Source: Gammaproteobacteria bacterium (GTDB lineage Bacteria > Pseudomonadota > Gammaproteobacteria > Pseudomonadales > GM7GCV1). From it: a stretch of DNA of 5,732 nucleotides. Below, in pieces: positions 1 to 4,380 of the stretch (position 1 is the stretch's first letter; the number at the start of each line of letters is the position of its first letter). The notes under the pieces are model-generated. The model was not told the DNA's origin and made no database searches. It saw nothing but the letters and a program-made list of their open reading frames with translations. The stretch lies in the NCBI GenBank assembly GCA_030830945.1, contig JAURLY010000081.1, positions 1-5,732 of the forward strand. Reading direction: 5' to 3'. A program made the position numbers and the translations under genes.

Positions 1-304
1 CAGCATCACGTACATCAGCCCAAGGGGCTACTGGCTCAGGCATACGAAAGCGTTCTGCAGTTGCGTAAGGCACGCCCAGAAATGCCAGGGTCCCATCATC
101 TATGGTGCCGCGTAGCTGACCCTCTTCGACTGTAACCACGGGTAGATTATTAAGATCGTAGCCCATGGCGGTATGATCAAGTCCACCTCCAGATTCCGAT
201 GTTGACGGCGTCGGTGCAGCCTGATTCATTTGCTCGGCGGACATAGAATCGCTTTCACAACCAGCAAAGCCGATCACAAGTATTAGTAAAAGTAGTTTTT
301 GCAT
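1..304 (-). CDS. Carboxylesterase type B family lipoprotein, N-terminal part (3' end beyond window)
   Basis: This is the first 101 codons of a gene that runs off the left edge, read from an ATG at 302-304. The product opens with a lipoprotein signal: MQK, a leucine/isoleucine-rich core, then G-F-A-G-C with the acceptor Cys at residue 16. A Ser/Pro/Gly-rich linker follows (about 20-50). From residue 56 it matches the start of the alpha/beta-hydrolase type-B carboxylesterase (para-nitrobenzyl esterase) fold: a V-x-V-x-x-G-x-L-x-G strand at 57-66, F-L-G-V-P-Y-A at 75-81, R-F-x-x-P-x-P at 85-91 and Trp95. The nucleophile elbow and the rest of the triad lie outside the window, so activity cannot be judged. 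By family knowledge it would hydrolyse carboxylic esters, probably while anchored to a membrane facing the periplasm. The start is supported by the lipobox distance; the ribosome site is weak (CAGG just before ATG). It lies 160 bases beyond the ceramidase-like gene, behind a terminator. Confidence 0.85.
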   Translation of the reverse strand, partial: MQKLLLLILVIGFAGCESDSMSAEQMNQAAPTPSTSESGGGLDHTAMGYDLNNLPVVTVEEGQLRGTIDDGTLAFLGVPYATAERFRMPEPVAPWADVRDA

Positions 305-350
305 AACCTGTTTCCCATAGTTATTGGCATAGATAGTTTCAAGTGGACAA

Positions 351-380
351 AGTATAAAGAGCTTTTTGTTGACTTCACAA
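351..380 (-). promoter_or_regulatory. Candidate sigma70 promoter for the esterase lipoprotein gene
   Basis: On the minus strand a TATACT -10 hexamer (351-356, 5/6 to consensus) lies 18 bases from a TTGTGA -35 hexamer (375-380, 4/6). The surrounding DNA is AT-rich. Transcription would start near 344 and give a leader of about 40 bases. The site lies just after the upstream operon's terminator, which fits an independent transcription unit. Sequence match only. Confidence 0.4.
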
Positions 381-432
381 TTAGATGTATAAAGTTTATG
401 AAATATACAAATCATGTAATCTGGAAACAAAC

Positions 433-456
433 AGCCCCGCTTTGAGCGGGGCTTTT
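433..456 (-). terminator. Rho-independent terminator of the ceramidase-like operon
   Basis: A perfect 8-bp GC-rich stem (AGCCCCGC at 433-440, GCGGGGCT at 446-453) closes a 5-base loop and starts 12 bases after the stop codon of the gene ending at 465. On the minus strand the stem is preceded by AAA and followed by a T-rich but interrupted tail (TGTTTGTTT). A TTTT run also follows it on the plus strand, so it could act in both directions. Confidence 0.85.
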
Positions 457-464
457 AGCTTCTA

Positions 465-1853
465 TCAGTTAGTACCCAAGTAAGCGTTTTGAAGTTCGAT
501 TGCTGTCTCTACGATCTTTGGTTCAGCGCATCCAGGCTTAATGCGATTATTCAATACCTGAAAAGTCTGATGACCAAATGAGGCATCATCCGGTATGTAT
601 CCTCTCATTCGTTCATTGGCGATAGTGACGATCATTGTGTCGTTCATGGGTACTTCTTCCTTAAGTTTTTTGCCAATGGCTGCATAGGCTTCCCCATTGA
701 TCGAGACAATAGACATGTTACCAACTCCTATAAGGCTCATCCTGATTGTTTGTGGCTCCGCATCTGCATATTCACCTGCAACACCTTCACGAGATGCATC
801 CATGTTGTTGCCGTTAGTTCGAACGCGTCCAGGACAGTCGAAACTTCTGCTAAACCCAGCAATGCGAACATTGTCTTGCCAATCCAGATTGGGCTGGCTC
901 ATTACACGAATGACTTCTTCTCCCAACACTTGCCCCTGACTTTCCAAAAAACGGAACAAGCGATCAAGTGTCTGGGGATCTACGGGGGGTATGTCTTCAC
1001 CATTACCACTTGCCACTCTTAAGGGAGCTTCTTGGGTTTCACGATCCATTACATAGCCTGTTATGGGTCTACCCAAACGGGAAGCCATCGCATTGTTTGC
1101 TGGGCGAAGGTATAGGGTATTGATATCGCCTGAGGTTCCCTGACTAAAAGCGGCAACCATGTCATCGCCAAATGCCTGTTCGATATAACGAGACATCGCT
1201 CCAGGCACATCACCACTAACAATGCCAAGCATGTAGCCACTGACCGGGTGTATTGCATAATTGACCCACACAGCGATTGGATCACCGTCGGTATCAATAA
1301 AGCTCAGTACGCCTACTGACCGGTCTACCACACCGTCCATGTTCACACCCTGTACCCACTTGCGAGATTCGGGGTCGATGGCATCACGGTTTACGTTAAG
1401 AAATGAAATTCCTGTGTCATAACTCACCAGGGCTGGTTCCATGTTATCCCTTGCCTGGACAACTGCTTCCAAAAGCTCAGGAGAAACTCCGTCATCTGGG
1501 ATTTCTCTTTCCTGGTTATGAATAACTTCCCGGCTGTGAGTGTGTGTATGGGTAACAATGATGTTTTCCAGGCCGGTATCCAGTTCCCGTGCCATGGCCT
1601 GACGTGTGGGCAACATCTCGAAGCCACCATAAGGGCCTTCATAACTGACCAGGGCGGCCGTGACACCATCGCTGTTCATTACAATGGCACGAGCATAGAG
1701 GCGTTCATGTTCGTAGTTTCCAGATTGGGCTTCACCCAGTCTTCCGGTTTGGTCGATTTTTGCAGCACCTACAAGAAGTTCCGCATTTGCCGACATTGAA
1801 AATAGAAAAGTTGAAGCCAATACGGCCAAATAGGTCTTTAATTTGGTGGACAT
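465..1853 (-). CDS. Exported short-form neutral/alkaline ceramidase-family protein (second gene of pair)
   Basis: 462 residues with a clear Sec signal peptide (hydrophobic core about 8-20, A-N-A cleavage near 24/25). The mature protein aligns with the catalytic domain of neutral/alkaline non-lysosomal ceramidases, zinc amidases that split the N-acyl bond of ceramide. Visible landmarks are T-H-T-H-T-H-S (101-107; H104 and H106 fit the first zinc-site histidine and the catalytic histidine), N-V-N-R (153-156), H202 in a I-H-P-V-S-G stretch (second zinc His), S-G-D (213-215), G-T-S-G-D-I-N (239-245), N-G-E (E388, expected zinc ligand) and R-G-Y-I (Y419, expected zinc-site Tyr). Classical ceramidases exceed about 640 residues with a C-terminal Ig-like domain; that domain is absent here. 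C340 and C442 are the only cysteines and could form a disulfide. The ATG follows a purine-rich A6G6 tract. It starts 28 bases after its paralogue, so the two are probably co-transcribed. Family assignment is strong; ceramide as substrate is not established. Confidence 0.87.
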   Translation of the reverse strand: MSTKLKTYLAVLASTFLFSMSANAELLVGAAKIDQTGRLGEAQSGNYEHERLYARAIVMNSDGVTAALVSYEGPYGGFEMLPTRQAMARELDTGLENIIVTHTHTHSREVIHNQEREIPDDGVSPELLEAVVQARDNMEPALVSYDTGISFLNVNRDAIDPESRKWVQGVNMDGVVDRSVGVLSFIDTDGDPIAVWVNYAIHPVSGYMLGIVSGDVPGAMSRYIEQAFGDDMVAAFSQGTSGDINTLYLRPANNAMASRLGRPITGYVMDRETQEAPLRVASGNGEDIPPVDPQTLDRLFRFLESQGQVLGEEVIRVMSQPNLDWQDNVRIAGFSRSFDCPGRVRTNGNNMDASREGVAGEYADAEPQTIRMSLIGVGNMSIVSINGEAYAAIGKKLKEEVPMNDTMIVTIANERMRGYIPDDASFGHQTFQVLNNRIKPGCAEPKIVETAIELQNAYLGTN

Positions 1854-1858
1854 AGTAT

Positions 1859-1870
1859 CCCCCCTTTTTT
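1859..1870 (-). promoter_or_regulatory. Purine-rich ribosome-binding tract (A6G6) of the second ceramidase-like gene
   Basis: In the 28-base gap between the two ceramidase-like genes the minus strand carries six A followed by six G, ending five bases before the ATG at 1853. The G-run can pair with the anti-Shine-Dalgarno sequence and fixes this start. It allows translation of the second gene independent of the first. Confidence 0.55.
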
Positions 1871-1881
1871 GTATTGTTAGG

Positions 1882-3198
1882 TCAGTTCTGATTTGTGGAC
1901 TTGATCAAGTCATTCATAAGGTTGGTATATCCGCCCTCAACAGATCCAATAGCGTACCTGCGATTATTGGTATGCCAGCCATCATGAATCATTGCGTGAT
2001 CATTAGGCTGATAGCCACTAATAGGTTGCTTGTCGCCTTCTACATAGGTTCGAACCTGATTTGATACCAAAGTGTGTTCCAGTAGAGAGTGATCTTGCAT
2101 ATACATTCCAATCTCGTTGAAAAGCTCACCACCCGTGCCAACCAAAGCAATATCACCAATACGCATCAAGCTCAGACCGATAATGGCATCTTCTTGTGTG
2201 CTGGGATCATATGGAGGTAGTGAAGATAAGCCTTTGGCGAAACTGATACGCGCATCACTGGATTCTTCCTCAATGTTACCCAAGGCAGTGAGCACGTCAG
2301 CAAATTGAATCTTTCCATAGAACTCCATTAACTCAACGACAGCGCGGTTCATCATCTGAATTTCTTGCTCTCCTGTTTCCGGGTTAGGCGTGAAATATTC
2401 ATTAGATAGAATTGGGTTTTGATTACCCGCCGTACCCGGAATCCAGTTCGCTATGGCCCCTTCAAACTTATTTTCCAGATGACGTGATACTTGTCCGCCA
2501 ACATCGCCACTGATTCCAGTTCCGTCATCTGTTAAGCGATTGGCGTACATAGAAGTCAGGTGCATGGAATAGTGAACAATAAAGGCGATTGGGTCATCAG
2601 CCATGTCTGAAAAACGGATAACAGAGAGCGTTTTATTGGAAGGTCCAGTAGGGTTGTATCCCTGAGCACCGACTTCACCGCCATCGTCCAGTTCATAGAA
2701 ACGCTGTCGGTTCACATTAATATAACTCTCGGTATACCCAATACCCACTTTTGCAGGCTGAAGATTCCTGATTGCTTCGTCAGCTGCATCAATCATCTGG
2801 TCATAGACAAAGTTAACGTAAAGCTCGGTAGATGGGACGTCCGGGTTAACTATGACACTGGGAGAGGTATGCCCATGTGTTGCACCATAGTAAATTTCCT
2901 CAACAGGAATGCCGGTATGTTCTGAAAGACCTGTCAAAAATGTTTCCGCATCAGGAGGCCCACCGGCATCAAAAGTGACGATCAGGGAAGGTGTATCACC
3001 ATTACTGACGGCAATAACACGTACGTATATATCATCAATGACTGCAATCAGGTTTGATCGAGCAACGCCTGAAAGGGGTAACCATTCTGTATCTGGTGTG
3101 GTAACGCGCTTTGCTGCACCAACATAGAGTTGTTGAGCTAAGGCCACTGAAGGGAGAGCCAGGATGGCTAGTAATATGATTCTTATAATGTTTTTCAT
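1882..3198 (-). CDS. Exported short-form neutral/alkaline ceramidase-family protein (first gene of pair)
   Basis: 438 residues with a signal peptide (hydrophobic 4-20, A-L-A cleavage near 21/22); the mature protein has no cysteine. It shares the ceramidase landmarks with its downstream neighbour in the same order: L-Y-V-G-A-A-K (24-30), T-H-G-H-T-S (107-112; H108 and H110 fit the catalytic His pair), N-V-N-R (161-164), H213 in Y-S-M-H-L-T-S (second zinc His), S-G-D (230-232), P-G-T-A-G-N-Q-N-P (254-262), G-G-E (E358) and S-G-Y (Y396). All predicted zinc-site residues are therefore present. It ends after the catalytic domain, without the Ig-like C-terminal domain of true ceramidases. The two paralogues are alike around these motifs but look diverged elsewhere, so a recent duplication is unlikely. 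The ribosome site is poor (A-rich, AAGAAAAATAACG before ATG); the start is chosen because it gives a complete signal peptide. Likely periplasmic or secreted; substrate unknown. Confidence 0.85.
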   Translation of the reverse strand: MKNIIRIILLAILALPSVALAQQLYVGAAKRVTTPDTEWLPLSGVARSNLIAVIDDIYVRVIAVSNGDTPSLIVTFDAGGPPDAETFLTGLSEHTGIPVEEIYYGATHGHTSPSVIVNPDVPSTELYVNFVYDQMIDAADEAIRNLQPAKVGIGYTESYINVNRQRFYELDDGGEVGAQGYNPTGPSNKTLSVIRFSDMADDPIAFIVHYSMHLTSMYANRLTDDGTGISGDVGGQVSRHLENKFEGAIANWIPGTAGNQNPILSNEYFTPNPETGEQEIQMMNRAVVELMEFYGKIQFADVLTALGNIEEESSDARISFAKGLSSLPPYDPSTQEDAIIGLSLMRIGDIALVGTGGELFNEIGMYMQDHSLLEHTLVSNQVRTYVEGDKQPISGYQPNDHAMIHDGWHTNNRRYAIGSVEGGYTNLMNDLIKSTNQN

Positions 3199-3285
3199 CG
3201 TTATTTTTCTTTGATTAAGACTGTAGTGATGCTCTTACCACAAGCCGATCAAAAGTATGCTCATTAGTAAGAATGCACAAATTAC

Positions 3286-3305
3286 TTTGTTGCAATGTAA
3301 ACAAA
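3286..3305. promoter_or_regulatory. Dyad TTTGTT-N8-AACAAA, candidate operator upstream of the ceramidase-like operon
   Basis: A perfect 6-bp inverted repeat (TTTGTT at 3286-3291, AACAAA at 3300-3305) with an 8-base spacer lies about 88-107 bases upstream of the first ceramidase-like start. The shape suits a dimeric regulator, but I cannot name one. The AT-richness of the region makes chance occurrence quite possible. Confidence 0.25.
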
Positions 3306-3465
3306 TTTAGATAAATCAGCGGATATCGATAAAAGAGATCAGCAGCTTAATTGGCAGGAGAAGACAGCTGGCTTATCCAGCACATCACAAACCAGTCTTT
3401 TAGGAGATCGGCGTCGTGATAACGCCAGAAATGCTTGGCGGGAAGTTATAACAAAGGGTTATTTT

Positions 3466-3492
3466 GTTGCCCAAATGTTGCCCACGTTGCCA
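3466..3492 (+). repeat. Cluster of three direct GTTGCC(CA) repeats beside the tRNA-Pro 3' end
   Basis: GTTGCCCA occurs at 3466-3473 and 3477-3484, and GTTGCCA at 3486-3492, in the same orientation with spacings of 11 and 9 bases, close to one helical turn. An inverted GGCAAC lies at 3513-3518, and another GTTGCCCA lies across the tRNA at 3624-3631. Helically phased short repeats next to a tRNA 3' end resemble arm-type binding sites of tyrosine integrases; that reading is inference. Confidence 0.5.
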
Positions 3493-3540
3493 TTTAAAAC
3501 TTTTTGTTATGCGGCAACTTATTGATATTAATAAGGAAAT

Positions 3541-3617
3541 TGGTCGGAGTGGCCGGATTTGAACCGACGACCACCACACCCCCAGTGTGGTGCGCTACCA
3601 GGCTGCGCTACACTCCG
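3541..3617 (-). tRNA. tRNA-Pro (anticodon GGG)
   Basis: A complete 77-base tRNA with encoded CCA (3541-3543). The acceptor stem CGGAGTG/CACTCCG (3611-3617 with 3545-3551) is perfect, with the C1-G72 pair and A73 discriminator typical of bacterial tRNA-Pro. The D-stem is GCGC/GCGC with loop AGCCTGGTA. The anticodon stem CCACA/TGTGG closes loop CTGGGGG, with anticodon GGG at 3581-3583. The T-stem GTCGG/CCGGC (one G-T pair) closes loop TTCAAAT. It reads CCC and CCU codons. It lies downstream of the merR-type gene on the same strand, the position known for tRNA-Pro in Pseudomonas. It may be read from its own promoter or from the pheT-ihfA operon. Confidence 0.97.
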
Positions 3618-3623
3618 ATTTGA

Positions 3624-3631
3624 GTTGCCCA
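3624..3631 (+). repeat. Extra GTTGCCCA copy on the 5' side of tRNA-Pro
   Basis: This copy is identical to the two full repeats at 3466 and 3477 and in the same orientation. It lies seven bases outside the 5' end of the tRNA, so the motif occurs on both sides of the tRNA gene. Confidence 0.4.
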
Positions 3632-3664
3632 AGTGCAATAAGGGGGCGGCTTGAGCGGGCGGGA

Positions 3665-3693
3665 ATAATACCGGAAGAGAAGCTAAAACTAAA
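3665..3693 (-). promoter_or_regulatory. Candidate promoter for tRNA-Pro
   Basis: On the minus strand TATTAT (3665-3670) could be a -10 box, with a poor TTTAGT -35 (3688-3693) at 17 bases. It is followed at once by the GC-rich stretch TCCCGCCCGC, resembling the discriminator of stringently controlled stable-RNA promoters. The leader to the mature tRNA would be about 40 bases. The weak -35 keeps confidence low. Confidence 0.3.
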
Positions 3694-3710
3694 CGCTGAA
3701 TTCAGTGGAT

Positions 3711-4067
3711 TTAACTTTTTATGTAGTCCAAAAGCTCTTCGAGTTGTTTGACAGTGTCATCCATCATTTGATGCTGCTGAGTGCTGGTCTCTTCGGCATC
3801 GGGATTAGCCAGTTTAGCCCTGGCACCACCAATGGTATAACCCTGTTCATACAGGAGTGCTCGTATTTGACGTATAAGAATGACATCTTGTCGCTGGTAA
3901 TAGCGTCGATTACCACGTCGCTTTACCGGGCTAAGATTAGGGAATTCCTGTTCCCAGTAACGAAGAACGTGCGGTTTTACATCGCATAGCTCACTGACTT
4001 CACCAATAGTGAAATAACGCTTGCCGGGGATGGCAGGTAGTTCGTTATTCTGACTGGCTTCCAGCAT
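3711..4067 (-). CDS. MerR-family transcriptional regulator of the pheT-ihfA locus
   Basis: 118 residues. The N-terminal half is a MerR-type winged helix-turn-helix: F-T-I-G-E-V-S-E-L (19-27) starts the first helix, V-L-R-Y-W-E (34-39) is the recognition-helix signature, and R-R-G-N-R-R-Y-Y (50-57) forms the wing. Residues 61-86 continue as the helical part ending in G-Y-T-I-G-G-A-R (76-83). The tail (about 92-118) is short, polar and helical, with no cysteine cluster or ligand domain, so no metal or drug sensing can be inferred. The protein closely resembles the small MerR protein found after ihfA in Pseudomonas genomes. Its ATG lies inside the 3' end of ihfA (23-base overlap), implying translational coupling; an AGAG-rich stretch lies just upstream. 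It is the last protein gene before tRNA-Pro. Its regulated genes are not known to me. Confidence 0.92.
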   Translation of the reverse strand: MLEASQNNELPAIPGKRYFTIGEVSELCDVKPHVLRYWEQEFPNLSPVKRRGNRRYYQRQDVILIRQIRALLYEQGYTIGGARAKLANPDAEETSTQQHQMMDDTVKQLEELLDYIKS

Positions 4068-4353
4068 AGCTCTCTACTCTCGCTCTAAGTTTTTGACCTG
4101 GTCTAAATGTCACAACTGTACGAGCTGAAATGGGAATTTCTTCACCGGTTTTTGGATTGCGACCGGGACGTGGGTTTTTTCGACGAAGCTCAAAATTTCC
4201 AAAACCTGACAACTTTACCGGCTCATCGGCTTCGAGTGCTTCCCGAATTTCTTCGAAAAAGAGTTCAACAATTTCCTTGGCTTCGCGCTTGTTTAAACCA
4301 AGTTCGTTGAACAGCATTTCAGCCAGGTCTGCTTTAGTGAGAGCAACAGTCAT
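4045..4353 (-). CDS. ihfA: Integration host factor alpha subunit
   Basis: 102 residues, close to the usual 99-100. With the beta subunit it forms the IHF heterodimer, which binds specific sites in the minor groove and bends DNA sharply in transcription, replication and site-specific recombination. The family pattern is complete: N-terminal helices (5-40), V-K-L-S-G-F-G-N-F (46-54), and the beta-arm N-P-R-P-G-R-N-P-K-T-G-E-E-I-P-I (60-75), where P67 corresponds to the DNA-intercalating proline (Pro65 in E. coli). The core ends in V-V-T-F-R-P-G-Q-K-L (80-89). The R-N-P-K-T-G-E-x-I-P form and the neighbouring pheT identify alpha rather than beta or HU. It starts 27 bases after the pheT stop and overlaps the following merR-type gene, so the three are probably one operon. 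The ribosome site is weak and A-rich. Confidence 0.97.
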   Translation of the reverse strand: MTVALTKADLAEMLFNELGLNKREAKEIVELFFEEIREALEADEPVKLSGFGNFELRRKNPRPGRNPKTGEEIPISARTVVTFRPGQKLRARVESYAGSQSE

Positions 4354-4380
4354 TTTTTCAAATTTTTTCGTTATTAAAGC

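Larger units (their letters stand above)
3199..3540. other. 342-base intergenic region between tRNA-Pro and the ceramidase-like operon
   Basis: I see no convincing gene here. The part nearest the operon (3199-3305) is AT-rich and must hold its promoter unless transcription reads through from the tRNA; no good -35/-10 pair stands out. A dyad lies at 3286-3305. Three small overlapping inverted repeats occur at 3367-3381, 3410-3426 and 3423-3440, none followed by a T-run on either strand. The part next to the tRNA holds GTTGCC repeats (3466-3492) and a weak AT palindrome (3518-3535). A plus-strand frame is open from 3301 to 3525 but has no usable start and no recognised similarity. Confidence 0.6.

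Noticed and set aside
697..1022. Plus-strand open frames of 80-90 codons
   Set aside because: They lie antisense to the ceramidase-family gene, overlap each other in different frames, have no ribosome site and resemble no known protein.
3466..3492. Repeat cluster as a CRISPR array
   Set aside because: The units are 7-8 bases with 1-3-base gaps, far too short for CRISPR repeats and spacers, and no cas gene is present.
3518..3535. CTTATT/AATAAG palindrome just after tRNA-Pro as a terminator
   Set aside because: The stem is only six A/T-rich pairs and no T-run follows on the minus strand, so it is too weak to call.
3696..3705. Perfect palindrome CTGAATTCAG between the merR-type gene and tRNA-Pro
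   Set aside because: It has no loop or T-run and ten-base palindromes arise by chance; no role can be supported.
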